Below, one piece after another: positions 39,368 to 47,988 of a stretch of 64,000 nucleotides of DNA. Under the pieces are notes generated by a model, which was given only the letters and a program-made list of their open reading frames with translations, had not been told where the DNA came from and did not search any database. The stretch covers positions 5,463,501 to 5,527,500 of the forward strand of contig NZ_CP054919.1 in the NCBI RefSeq assembly GCF_013364235.1, given 5' to 3'. A program made the translations under genes and the position numbers. The first letter of the stretch is position 1, and each line of letters starts with the position of its first letter. The DNA comes from Kitasatospora sp. NA04385. GTDB taxonomy: Bacteria > Actinomycetota > Actinomycetes > Streptomycetales > Streptomycetaceae.

Positions 39368-41326
39368 TCAGCCCTGGTGGGGCGGCGGGTAGCCGTACCC
39401 CGGGGGCGGCGCCTCGTGCGGCGGCGGGTAGCCGTAGCCGGGCTGCGGGGCCTGCGGCGGGTACGGCTGCTGGCCCTGCTGCGGGTAGCCGGGCTGCGGC
39501 GGCTGCTGCCAGGGCTGGCCCTGCTGCGGGTAGCCGCCCTGATGCGGGTACGGCTGCTGCGGGTACGGCTGCTGTTGCTGCTGCGGGTAGCCGCCCTGCT
39601 GCGGGTACTGCTGCTGTTGCTGCTGGCCCTGCCAGCCGGCCTGCTGCTGGGAGCGGGCGATGTCCTCGCCGACCAGCGTCGCCAGCTCGAAGTAGGCCTC
39701 GCGGACCTTCGGCCGCATCATCTGCAGGTTGACCTCGGCGCCGGCCGCCAGGCTCTCGTCGAACGGCACCACCACGACGCCGCGGCAGCGGGTCTGGAAG
39801 TGCGCCACGATGTCCTCGACCTTGATCATCTTGCTGGTCTCGCGCACCCCGGAGACCACCGTGATCGACCGCTGCACCAGGTCCGCGTAGCCGTGCGCGG
39901 ACAGCCAGTCCAGGGTGGTCGAGGCGCTGGACGCGCCGTCCACGCTGGGCGTGGCCACCACGATCAGCTGGTCCGCGAGGTCCAGCACGCCGCGCATCGC
40001 CGAGTACAGCAGACCGGTGCCGGAGTCGGTCAGGATGATCGGGTAGTGCTGCCCGAGCGCCTGGATGACCTGGCGGTAGTCCGAGTCGTCGAAGGTGGTG
40101 GAGACCGCCGGGTCCACGTCGTTGGCGACGATCTCCAGGCCCGAGTTCGGGTCCTGCGAGGTGTACTGGCGGATGTCCATGTAGCTGCGGATGTTCGGGA
40201 TCGCCGTCACCAGGTCGCGGATGGTCGCCCCGGTCTGCCGCTTGATGCGGCGGCCCAGGGTGCCCGCGTCCGGGTTGGCGTCGATCGCGATGACCTTGTC
40301 CTGCCGCTCGCTGGCCAGCATCGCGCCCAGCGAGGTGGTGGTCGTGGTCTTGCCGACACCGCCCTTGAGGCTGATCACCGCGATCCGGTAGCAGGTCATC
40401 ACCGGGTGCCGGATCAGCTCCAGCTTCTGCTGCCGGCCGGCCTGCGCCGACTTGCCGCCGAACTGGAACCTCGACTGCTTCTGCACCTTCGGCTGGCCGC
40501 GCAGCAGCCGGTCCGAGGACAGCTCCACCGCGGCCGTGTAGCCGAGCGCCGCACCGTGCGCGGAGGGCTGCCCCGCCGCCTGCTGGAACTGCGCCGGGGC
40601 CTGCGGCGCACCGCCGACGCCGTGCTGCTGCGGGGGCTGCGGCGCGTACTGCTGCGGCGGCTGCTGCTGCCCGGGCTGCGGCCAGCCGCCCGCCCGCGGG
40701 TCGACCGGCTGCTGCTGGTTCGGCCACTGCTGCTGCGGCTGCTGGCCCTGCGGCGGGTACGGCTGCGGGGGCTGGCCCTGCTGCGGGTACGGCTGGTTCG
40801 GCCACTGCTGCGGCGGCTGGGCCTGCTGCGGGGCCTGCGGCTGCTGGGCGTCGGGCTGGGCCGGGTACGGCTGCTGGCCCTGCGGCGGGTACGGCTGCTG
40901 CTGCACCGGCGGCTGGGGGGCCGGCGGCTGCTGGACGGCCTGCGGCTGGACGGGCGGCTGGGGAGCCTGCTGCTCGGCCACCGGCGGCTGCGGCGCGGGC
41001 GGCTGGGGAGCGGGCTGCTCGGCCACCGGCGGCGGCCCGGGCACCTGCTGCTGGGCCGGCGGCTGCTGGGCGACCGGCGGCTGCGGCGCGGGCACCTGCT
41101 GCTGGAGCGGTGGCGACGCCTGCTGCTGCCCCGGCGGCGGCTGCACCTGCGGCGGCTGGGCCTGCTGCTGGACGGGCGGCTGCGGCGGCGGCGCCGCTAC
41201 CGGAGCGCCCGGTGCGGCGCTCTGGGTGTACCAGGACGGGGCGCTGTAGTCCGGGGCGTCGGACCAGTCATCGTCGTCCTCGGCCGCGTTGTCGCCGACG
41301 TAGACGCCGTCCCGATCGCTGCTCAC
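39368..41326 (-). CDS. EspI-like ESX protein: Pro/Gln-rich arms around a MinD/ParA-type ATPase
   Basis: 652 residues, GTG behind AGGGAG. After an acidic start (VGDNAAEDDDDWSDAPD) comes ~230 residues of Pro/Gln repeats, then ~270 residues of ATPase: AVISLKGGVGKTTTTTSLG (deviant Walker A), AIDANPDAGTLGRRI, ILTDSGTGLLYSAMRGVLDLADQLIVV, and VVPFDESLAAGAEV. A second Gln/Pro/Tyr-rich tail of ~115 residues closes the protein (PQQGGYPQQ, GYGYPPPH). EspI of mycobacterial ESX-1 has the same Pro-rich plus ATPase layout and is linked to control of secretion. The double low-complexity arms suggest multivalent or condensate-like binding; that is inference. Confidence 0.85.
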   Translation of the reverse strand: MSSDRDGVYVGDNAAEDDDDWSDAPDYSAPSWYTQSAAPGAPVAAPPPQPPVQQQAQPPQVQPPPGQQQASPPLQQQVPAPQPPVAQQPPAQQQVPGPPPVAEQPAPQPPAPQPPVAEQQAPQPPVQPQAVQQPPAPQPPVQQQPYPPQGQQPYPAQPDAQQPQAPQQAQPPQQWPNQPYPQQGQPPQPYPPQGQQPQQQWPNQQQPVDPRAGGWPQPGQQQPPQQYAPQPPQQHGVGGAPQAPAQFQQAAGQPSAHGAALGYTAAVELSSDRLLRGQPKVQKQSRFQFGGKSAQAGRQQKLELIRHPVMTCYRIAVISLKGGVGKTTTTTSLGAMLASERQDKVIAIDANPDAGTLGRRIKRQTGATIRDLVTAIPNIRSYMDIRQYTSQDPNSGLEIVANDVDPAVSTTFDDSDYRQVIQALGQHYPIILTDSGTGLLYSAMRGVLDLADQLIVVATPSVDGASSASTTLDWLSAHGYADLVQRSITVVSGVRETSKMIKVEDIVAHFQTRCRGVVVVPFDESLAAGAEVNLQMMRPKVREAYFELATLVGEDIARSQQQAGWQGQQQQQQYPQQGGYPQQQQQPYPQQPYPHQGGYPQQGQPWQQPPQPGYPQQGQQPYPPQAPQPGYGYPPPHEAPPPGYGYPPPHQG

Positions 41327-41460
41327 TGGGGCTCCCTCGTTCTCGCCGAAGCTGCTTCGGCGCTTGCCGTCGGGCAACAAGACTAGGCCGTGCAGGTGCC
41401 CGCGCTGAAGGCGGTGCCCGACCTGACGGCGGATCCGGCGGACCCGGGCGGCCCGGCCGA

Positions 41461-41484
41461 CCGGGCCCGCCCCGGCGGGCCCGG
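41461..41484 (-). terminator. Hairpin after the ESX gene at 41521
   Basis: CCGGGCCCGC (41461-41470) pairs with GCGGGCCCGG (41475-41484). It lies downstream, on the minus strand, of the eccE-unknown gene pair and before the EspI-like gene, so it probably separates two transcripts. Confidence 0.55.
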
Positions 41485-41520
41485 GGCCCGTCCCGGGCGC
41501 GCCGACCGGCCGGGGAGCGC

Positions 41521-42279
41521 TCAGTCCATCCGGCGGGGGCCGCCCAGCACCTGGGTCTCGGCGTCGCCCTGGTTGGTCATCACGTACTGGCGCCGCATCC
41601 GGGTCGCCCACAGCGTCACGTTGTCCGGCAGCGTCGGCAGCGCGCTGACGTCGCCGGGGGCCAGCGACAGCAGCCGGCCCAGCAGGTCGGCCTCCTGCGG
41701 CGAGACCCGCTGCAGGCCGACCAGGTCGGCCGCGTTGATCACCCGGCCGGCGTTCGGGCCCAGGTAGGGCAGCACCGTCAGGGTGGTCTGCCAGGGCGTC
41801 GCCGACAGCCGGCTGCGGTTGGGCCGGGCGCCCAGGTCCCGGACCACCAGAACGGGGGACGCCACCGACGCGCCCTGCGCGCCCAGCCGGCCCACCTGGT
41901 GGACCGTCACGCACGGCTGCCCGCCGCCCGCGGCCTGCGCCATCGGCGCCCACGCCTGCGGACGGCCGGTCTCCACCGCGATCCGGGCGCCGGTCGCGGC
42001 CGCGCGCAGCGCGATCAGCTGCGCCGTCCACATGCCGCCGACCAGCACCACCTCGAACGCCGACGGGCGGAACAGGCCGATCACCGCGGGCTGCTGCTGG
42101 TGGTCCAGGCCGATCACCACGCCGTCGTCGCCGACCGGGAAGGCCAGCGCCGACAGGTCCTCGACCGTCAGCACGTGCTTCTCCCGGCGCGGGCCGCGCA
42201 GGCCGAACCCGGGACGCACCCGCACCGGGCGCTGCTCGACCGGCTGCGGGGCCTGGCCGGAGTAGGTCTGGTAGGCCAT
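41521..42279 (-). CDS. Uncharacterised ESX-locus protein
   Basis: 252 residues. ATG 42279 overlaps the eccE stop by one base (TGATG), so the two are translationally coupled. I recognise no domain. Visible: a basic N-terminus with VRVRPGFGLRGPRREKHVLTV cut at VRPGFGLRGPRREKHVLT, a VVIGLDHQQQPAVIGLFRP segment, FEVVLVGGMWTAQLIALRAAATG, and an Arg-rich RMRRQYVMTNQGDAETQVLG end. No membrane segment or signal peptide is evident. Coupling with EccE suggests a cytoplasmic accessory of the secretion machine, perhaps nucleotide- or substrate-related. Confidence 0.75.
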   Translation of the reverse strand: MAYQTYSGQAPQPVEQRPVRVRPGFGLRGPRREKHVLTVEDLSALAFPVGDDGVVIGLDHQQQPAVIGLFRPSAFEVVLVGGMWTAQLIALRAAATGARIAVETGRPQAWAPMAQAAGGGQPCVTVHQVGRLGAQGASVASPVLVVRDLGARPNRSRLSATPWQTTLTVLPYLGPNAGRVINAADLVGLQRVSPQEADLLGRLLSLAPGDVSALPTLPDNVTLWATRMRRQYVMTNQGDAETQVLGGPRRMD

Positions 42280-43664
42280 CAGGACGTCCCTCCCAGGGGC
42301 AGCGTGGCGAGCAGGCCCGGGGCGTGCTCCAGGTCGAGGCGGGTCAGCGCGGCACCGTTGTGCTGCGCCCGGGACTCCACCTGGCGGCCCATCTGGACGA
42401 GCCTGGCCTCGTTGTGCTCGGTCAGCCGCAGGTGGCCGCTGAGCGCCACCGAGCCGCCCAGCGCGCGGGTCGCGGTGACCGAGAAGGTCGAGGCGAACGC
42501 GGGGGTGCCGGTCAGCTGGTTGACCAGGTCCGGGGCGGCCACCCGGCCGCCGCCCATGCCGGGGCGGGACAGCACCGGCCACTTGGAGATCCAGTACGTG
42601 GCGTGCCAGCGGTCGTCGATCCGGCAGTACTTCGCCGACTCCTGGGCGCGGCGCACGCCGACCCCGCCGCCGCCGGAGCCCTGCCGGCCCGCCACCGCCA
42701 CCGGGTTGGCGCACACCGAGATGGCCAGCGCGGCGATCAGCTCGCGCTCGTCCAGCACGGTGGCGGTGAACCCGGCGCTGTTGAGTCGGCCGGCCAGCTG
42801 GTCGGTGACCCGCTGCAGGGTCTTGCGGGCGCCCTCCTCGCCGCCGCCGCGGGCCAGCACGGCGGTGGCCGCGCGCTCCGGGTCGAGCTTGAGCGCGACC
42901 CAGGTCAGCCGCAGCGCCGGGGTGTCCACCCCGCCGGGGGTCTGCTGGTAGGCGCGGGCGGCCAGCGAGTGCTCCGGCAGGTGCGGCGCGGGCGCGGGCT
43001 GGGTGTGCTGGACCAACTGCACCGACTCCAGGCCGATGTCGTCGACCTGGAGGACCGAGCAGATCAGGTCCAGCGGGACGGCGGAGGCGGCCCGGCCCGG
43101 GCGCAGCGGCTGGTCCTTGGACTGCACCAGCAGCACCGAGGTGAAGAAGGTGCCGTCGCCGACCATGCCGGTCTCGCGGCGCAGCGGCCGGCCGTCGCCG
43201 AGGTCGGTCTCGATCGCGTGGGTGCAGGTCTTGAGCGCCGGGTCGAGCTCCATCACGGGCGCGATGGCCGGGTCGGTGCCGGGCGGCGGGACGTTGTACT
43301 TCGCCTCCCGGCGGCGGGAGTTGTACGCCGAGCGGACGCCCATCGCCTCGCCGGTGGTGCGGCCGCCGAGCCGCAGCAGCGCCACCACGACCAGGACCAG
43401 CGCGGGCACCGCGAAGACGGCCGCCATCATCGTGTCGATCGACCAGCCGACCGCCACCAGGGCGGCGGCGACCTCCAGTTGGACGATCTGCTTGAGCTCC
43501 AGGCGGCGGCTCAGCAGCCCGGGCCTGGGCAGCAGCCGCAGGCCCACCGGGCCGATCGCCGACGGCGCCGACGGCGCGCTGCGGGCCCGGCGTCCGCCCG
43601 GGGCGTCCGGCCCCCGGCCGTGCGAGGTGGAGCGGCGTCGTGCTGGAGCGGACTGGCTTGGCAT
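42279..43664 (-). CDS. eccE: ESX type VII secretion protein EccE
   Basis: 461 residues from ATG 43664. After a basic, Pro/Ser-rich N-terminus there are two adjacent membrane segments (IVQLEVAAALVAVGWSIDTMMAAVF and VPALVLVVVALLRL regions, about residues 60-100) and a long soluble part, as in EccE. The motif GVRSAYNSRRREAKYN follows the membrane hairpin. EccE is the peripheral membrane member of the EccBCDE core. Assignment rests on topology plus position divergent from eccB; sequence conservation of EccE is low in general. It is coupled to the unknown gene downstream. Confidence 0.82.
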   Translation of the reverse strand: MPSQSAPARRRSTSHGRGPDAPGGRRARSAPSAPSAIGPVGLRLLPRPGLLSRRLELKQIVQLEVAAALVAVGWSIDTMMAAVFAVPALVLVVVALLRLGGRTTGEAMGVRSAYNSRRREAKYNVPPPGTDPAIAPVMELDPALKTCTHAIETDLGDGRPLRRETGMVGDGTFFTSVLLVQSKDQPLRPGRAASAVPLDLICSVLQVDDIGLESVQLVQHTQPAPAPHLPEHSLAARAYQQTPGGVDTPALRLTWVALKLDPERAATAVLARGGGEEGARKTLQRVTDQLAGRLNSAGFTATVLDERELIAALAISVCANPVAVAGRQGSGGGGVGVRRAQESAKYCRIDDRWHATYWISKWPVLSRPGMGGGRVAAPDLVNQLTGTPAFASTFSVTATRALGGSVALSGHLRLTEHNEARLVQMGRQVESRAQHNGAALTRLDLEHAPGLLATLPLGGTS

Positions 43665-43923
43665 CCCCCGAATTGCCCTCTCTGCTTCAGATGTCCCGTC
43701 AGATCCCCCTGCGGGCCCGGCGACGTGCGTGCGGGCGGGGGCCGGGTCGGCGGCCCGGATGGCGGACCGTCGGAGCCTACCCGTTACCGTACTCACCGTC
43801 TGCTGCCGCATCGTAGAGGGGCCGCCGAGCGGGTCGCCCTCCGGGTGGCAGACTCAACCGAACCGACGGCACGAGCGCGTTGACACCCGCGGGGCGGGTC
43901 ACACAGGGGAGACGGGGACGAGC

Positions 43924-45519
43924 ATGGCATCACGCCGGGACGAGCTGAACGCCTACACCTTCGCCCGGAAGCGGATGGTGGGGGCCTTCCTGCAGCCGGG
44001 CGGCGGCGGCAACGACGAGGACGCCCCGCGTCCGCTGCGCGCGGTGCTGCCGAGCTTCGTGGTCGCCGCGGTGGTCGTCGCGGGCTTCGGGATGTGGGGC
44101 GTGCTGAAGCCGGCCGCGCCGCCGAACTGGGACAGCGGCAAGTTCGTCATCCAGGGCAAGTCCTCGACGACCCGCTACGTGATCCTGAACGACGGGCCCA
44201 ACAAGGAGCCCACCCTGCACCAGGTGCTGAACATGTCCTCGGCCCGGCTGGTGCTGCCGGAGAACGCCACCGTGCAGACCGTCGCCGACGACGTGCTGGA
44301 CAAGTACCCGCGGCGCGGCGCCACCATCGGCATCCCGTACGCCCCGGACAAGCTGCCCGCGAAGGGCGACGCCGGCGACGCCAAGACCTGGTCGGTCTGC
44401 GACAAGATGGGCAAGGACAACCTGCAGGCGACGGTCGGCCAGTCGGTGTTCATCGCCGCCGGGCCGGACAAGAAGACCCTGGCCGCCCCGGACAAGGTGC
44501 TCAACGACAACCAGATGCTGCTGGTCCAGGAGCCGCCGGTGAACAGCGGCAACGACGAGGGCTCGATCTACCTGGTCGACTCCAAGGGCGTCAAGCACGC
44601 CCTGGGCAAGCGGGACATGGCGGACAAGGACCGCAAGGACCTGCTGATGGCGCTGAGCGGCCCGGACGTCAAGCCGCAGCAGGTCACCAAGGAGTGGCTG
44701 GACACGCTGGCCAACGGCGACCTGGTGGAGTTCCCGCGGATCGACACCTTCCGCACCACCCGGAAGTCCGGCCCCTCCAAGCTGGGGCTGTCGAACCCGG
44801 ACCAGAACCGGATCGGCCGGCTGCTGACCTTCCAGGGTGCGTACTACGCGGTCGGCGAGAACAAGCTGTACCAGATCACCGAGTTCCAGGCGCAGCTGAT
44901 GCGCACCGACCCGCTGATGCAGGACGCCTACCCCGACGGCGGCGCGCCGACCATCGACGAGGTCGGCGCCGCCGACATCAGCAAGCTGGCGACCAAGACC
45001 GTCAAGGACATGATGTCGGCCTCCAAGGACCTGCCGGTCTACAAGCAGCAGGCGGTCAACGTCGGCGAGAAGGCCACCCGTTCGGTGGTCTGCTCCACCT
45101 TCGAGGGCGTCGACGACAAGGGCGGCATCAAGCGCTCGGTCTGGGCGCACACCGACTACCCGGCGCAGGTCACCTCCGGTTCGGTCAGCGCCCACGTGAC
45201 GCCCGGCCACGGCCTGCTGTACCGCGCGGTGGAGGGCGACACGCTCGGCACCGACAGCCAGGCGGCCTCCTCCGGCAGCGACTTCCTGATCACCGACTCC
45301 GGCCTGCGCTACTCGCTGCCCGCCAACAGCGACGGCGGCGCCGCCGGCACGGCCACCGCCTCGCCCGAGCCGGGCAAGACCAACAGCACCAACGAGGCGC
45401 AGGCCCGGCTCGGCTACAAGGACGTGCTGCCGCCCCGGGTCCCGCTGGTCTGGTCCAAGCTGGTCCCGGCCGGTCCGGTGCTCAACACCAACTCCGCACT
45501 CCAGGCGCAGAACGCCTGA
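43924..45519 (+). CDS. eccB: ESX type VII secretion protein EccB
   Basis: 531 residues. It opens with the EccB signature SRRDELNAYTFARKRMVGAFL, followed by a single membrane segment (about 43-62, VLPSFVVAAVVVAGFGMWG). The rest is a large exported domain with repeats typical of EccB: TRYVILNDGP, LHQVLNMSSARLVL, and a late VPLVWSKLVPAGPVLN. EccB forms the periplasmic-side ring of the ESX pore. ATG 43924 follows GGGGA. It is divergent from eccE and leads the WXG100 genes. Confidence 0.96.
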   Translation: MASRRDELNAYTFARKRMVGAFLQPGGGGNDEDAPRPLRAVLPSFVVAAVVVAGFGMWGVLKPAAPPNWDSGKFVIQGKSSTTRYVILNDGPNKEPTLHQVLNMSSARLVLPENATVQTVADDVLDKYPRRGATIGIPYAPDKLPAKGDAGDAKTWSVCDKMGKDNLQATVGQSVFIAAGPDKKTLAAPDKVLNDNQMLLVQEPPVNSGNDEGSIYLVDSKGVKHALGKRDMADKDRKDLLMALSGPDVKPQQVTKEWLDTLANGDLVEFPRIDTFRTTRKSGPSKLGLSNPDQNRIGRLLTFQGAYYAVGENKLYQITEFQAQLMRTDPLMQDAYPDGGAPTIDEVGAADISKLATKTVKDMMSASKDLPVYKQQAVNVGEKATRSVVCSTFEGVDDKGGIKRSVWAHTDYPAQVTSGSVSAHVTPGHGLLYRAVEGDTLGTDSQAASSGSDFLITDSGLRYSLPANSDGGAAGTATASPEPGKTNSTNEAQARLGYKDVLPPRVPLVWSKLVPAGPVLNTNSALQAQNA

Positions 45520-45699
45520 CGGGCCGTCACCCCGGGTGCGGCGGTTCAGTGTCATGGTCTGGTAACTACCCGCTACCCGGTGTTGGGTGCACAGCAGTTG
45601 GCCGTTACAGTGCTTCAGAGCACCACACCAGTGGTGCCCGTACGGACGTTCGCCACAGGGGCGTCCGGACGTAGTCTGTCTCATGGGGGACGGTGGATC

Positions 45700-45999
45700 A
45701 TGGCAGGTCAGTTCACGACGACCGCGGAGGAAATGACCGCCTTCGCGAACCGCATCGGCGAGGTCAACCAGCAGGTCCAGGGCGAGATCGGCCGTCTCAA
45801 CACCCTGGTCTCCGAGGTCGGCAGCGGCTGGAAGGGCGCGGCCGCGACCGCGTACCAGCAGATGCAGGCGCAGTTCAACGACGACGCCAACGCGCTCAAC
45901 AAGATCCTGGACGAGATCCGGCAGGCCATCGAGGCGACCACCAAGGCCTACTCGATGACCGAAGAGGAGCAGCGCGCTGCGGTCGGTGGCATCGGCTGA
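45700..45999 (+). CDS. WXG100 family secreted protein (EsxB-like)
   Basis: 99 residues, ATG behind GGGGGA. A helix-turn-helix hairpin with the WXG motif as W44-K45-G46 (GSGWKGAAATAY). A Y-x3-E export motif follows the second helix (Y84-SMT-E88), the signal recognised by EccC in studied ESX systems. No N-terminal signal peptide. The 180-bp gap before it contains small inverted repeats and probably a promoter. It likely forms a heterodimer with the next gene's product. Confidence 0.95.
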   Translation: MAGQFTTTAEEMTAFANRIGEVNQQVQGEIGRLNTLVSEVGSGWKGAAATAYQQMQAQFNDDANALNKILDEIRQAIEATTKAYSMTEEEQRAAVGGIG

Positions 46000-46074
46000 C
46001 GCCGGTAGCTCGTACCACCCACCACACTGCGCCCTTCGCGGGCGCGCCGTGAATCCATCGAAGGGGAGAGATCA

Positions 46075-46362
46075 ATGTCCGGCATTCTCGTCAATTTCCA
46101 GACCATCCAGAACGCGAGCTCCGAGGTCCGGCAGACCGCGGCCCGCATCCAGAGCCAGCTGGACGACCTGAAGGCGGGCGTGCAGCGCATCGCCGCGAGC
46201 TGGGAGGGTGCGGCCCAGCAGGGCTACCAGGCCCGGCAGTCCCAGTGGGACGCCAAGGCGGCGGACCTGCAGGACGTCCTCGGCCGGATCGCCGCCGCGC
46301 TGGACAACGCCGCGCAGAGCTACCAGCAGACCGAGAACCAGAACCAGGCCATCTGGGGCTGA
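46075..46362 (+). CDS. WXG100 family secreted protein (EsxA-like)
   Basis: 95 residues, ATG behind AAGGGGAGAG. WXG motif W43-E44-G45 (ASWEGAAQQGY). It also carries a Y-x3-E motif (Y83-QQT-E87) and ends in AIWG. In the mycobacterial EsxA/EsxB pair only one partner is usually credited with this signal, so two copies is worth noting. It is 75 bp after the first WXG100 gene and is followed by a terminator, so the pair forms its own short transcript. Confidence 0.95.
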   Translation: MSGILVNFQTIQNASSEVRQTAARIQSQLDDLKAGVQRIAASWEGAAQQGYQARQSQWDAKAADLQDVLGRIAAALDNAAQSYQQTENQNQAIWG

Positions 46363-46408
46363 CCGCCGGTCGGCAGCACGGGGGAACCGGCACGGCAGTG
46401 CTCGACAC

Positions 46409-46435
46409 GGGCGGGCGCCCTCAGGGCGCCCGCCC
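46409..46435 (+). terminator. Terminator after the WXG100 pair
   Basis: GGGCGGGCGCCC (46409-46420) pairs exactly with 46424-46435 over a 3-nt loop, 46 bp past the second WXG100 stop. Confidence 0.8.
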
Positions 46436-46503
46436 TTCGCGTGCCGCACGGGGCGGCACGGTGGACGGAACACGGGTGGAACGCAGTGAGGGGTGGAGCA
46501 GAG

Positions 46504-47880
46504 GTGTCGTCAGGATCGTTGCGCCGGGCCGGTGCGGTGCTGCTGGTGCTCGGGGTGGTCGGTTCGGTCGCCGCCGGCCCGGCCTGGGCCGAGCCCGTCC
46601 CCGCGGGCGGCGCCACCTCCCGGGCGGCGCTGGCGCTCGCCGCGGCGGGTGACTGCAACTTCCCGATCGAGCAGGACGTGGTGTCCAAGCCGTGGGCGCT
46701 GCAGCGGGTGTTCCTCACCGAGCTGTGGGGCGAGGGCCAGCAGGGCGGCAGGCCCAGCGCCTCCCCGAGCGGCGCCGCCCAGGGCGACGACCCGGACAAC
46801 CGGACGGGCCGGAACGTCAAGGTCGCCGTCATCGACACCGGCGTGGACTCCGCCAACCCGCAGCTGGCCGGCAAGGTGGAGGCCGGGCGGGACTTCCTGG
46901 CCGAGAGCACCCCGGCCGACCAGCAGCGCCCGGAGGGCAACAGCCTCACCGACAAGGTCGGCCACGGCACCAAGGTGGCCGGCATCATCGCGGCCGCCCA
47001 GAAGCCGGGCATCGGCTTCGTCGGCCTGGCCAAGGACGCGACCATCCTGTCCATCCGGCAGAACGACGCCGAGGGCCACGGCAGCGTCCGGACCCTGGCC
47101 GACGCGATCAGCGAGGCGGTCGCCAAGGGCGCCAAGGTCATCAACATCTCGCAGGACGTCCGGATCGAGACCGACCCGAACCAGGCGCCGGCCGTGGACC
47201 TGGACCACCCGACGTTCCCGGACGCCCAGAGGCTCACCGATGCGCTGAAGCAGGCCGAACTGCACGACGTGGTGGTGGTCGCCTCCTCGGGCAACGACGG
47301 CGGCGAGGGCCCCACCTACCCGGCCGCCTACTCGTCGGTGCTCGCCGTGGGCGCCTCCGACCGGAACAACGAGCGGGCCTCGTTCTCCCAGTACGGCGAC
47401 TTCGTGGACGTGGCCGCGCCCGGCGTCGACATGCTCTCCACCGTCCCCGGGCACGGCCAGTGCACCGACAACGGCACCAGCTTCTCCGCCCCGTACGTCG
47501 CGGGCCTGGCGGCCGTCCTCAAGGGCATGCACCCGGCCTGGAAGGCCCAGCAGATCCGCACGGTGATCGAGCAGACCGCGCAGCGCACCGAGCACGGCCC
47601 CAACAAGTACATCGGCTGGGGCGTGGTCGACCCGGTGAAGGCCGTGGAGTACACCACCGTGCCGGGCCAGTCCGAGTCTCCGCACCCGGACCCCTCGACC
47701 AAGCTGGACGCCGTGCCGCTGGTGGCCCAGCCGCTCGGGCTGGAGGAGACCCAGGCCGACCGGGACCGCCGCACCGGCACCTTCGCGCTGGGGATCGGCG
47801 CCCTGGTGGTGGCGGGGCTGGCCGGCGGCTCGGTCGTCGCCCGCGACATGGGCCGCCGCCGGAGCGGCCGCCACGGCTGA
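46504..47880 (+). CDS. mycP: Mycosin, type VII secretion subtilisin-like protease
   Basis: 458 residues from GTG 46504 behind GGAG. Signal peptide (RRAGAVLLVLGVVGSVAAGPAWA), then an S8 domain with D111 (VAVIDTGVD), H154 (KVGHGTKVAGI) and S326 (DNGTSFSAPYVAG), all present. A C-terminal membrane segment (ALGIGALVVAGLAGGSVV) anchors it facing outward with a short basic tail, as in mycosins. MycP stabilises the ESX membrane complex and cuts some substrates. In-frame GTG 46441 would place 21 residues before the signal peptide. Confidence 0.95.
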   Translation: MSSGSLRRAGAVLLVLGVVGSVAAGPAWAEPVPAGGATSRAALALAAAGDCNFPIEQDVVSKPWALQRVFLTELWGEGQQGGRPSASPSGAAQGDDPDNRTGRNVKVAVIDTGVDSANPQLAGKVEAGRDFLAESTPADQQRPEGNSLTDKVGHGTKVAGIIAAAQKPGIGFVGLAKDATILSIRQNDAEGHGSVRTLADAISEAVAKGAKVINISQDVRIETDPNQAPAVDLDHPTFPDAQRLTDALKQAELHDVVVVASSGNDGGEGPTYPAAYSSVLAVGASDRNNERASFSQYGDFVDVAAPGVDMLSTVPGHGQCTDNGTSFSAPYVAGLAAVLKGMHPAWKAQQIRTVIEQTAQRTEHGPNKYIGWGVVDPVKAVEYTTVPGQSESPHPDPSTKLDAVPLVAQPLGLEETQADRDRRTGTFALGIGALVVAGLAGGSVVARDMGRRRSGRHG

Positions 47881-47905
47881 CGCACCGCCCGCGTCCGCAC
47901 CGGCC

Positions 47906-47937
47906 GGGGGCCGGCCCCGGGAAAGGGGCCGGCCCCC
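47906..47937. terminator. Bidirectional terminator between mycP and the permease gene
   Basis: GGGGGCCGGCCCC (47906-47918) pairs with 47925-47937 around GGGAAA. The flanking genes converge here. Confidence 0.8.
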
Positions 47938-47988
47938 GACCGGTCTCGGGGACCGGGCGGGGGCCGACGCGGGAGCGGTCCGCGGGGG

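Noticed and set aside
43003..43923. Longer N-terminus of EccB
   Set aside because: The open frame upstream of 43924 lacks EccB similarity and overlaps eccE on the other strand; SRRDELNAYTFARKR is the known EccB start.
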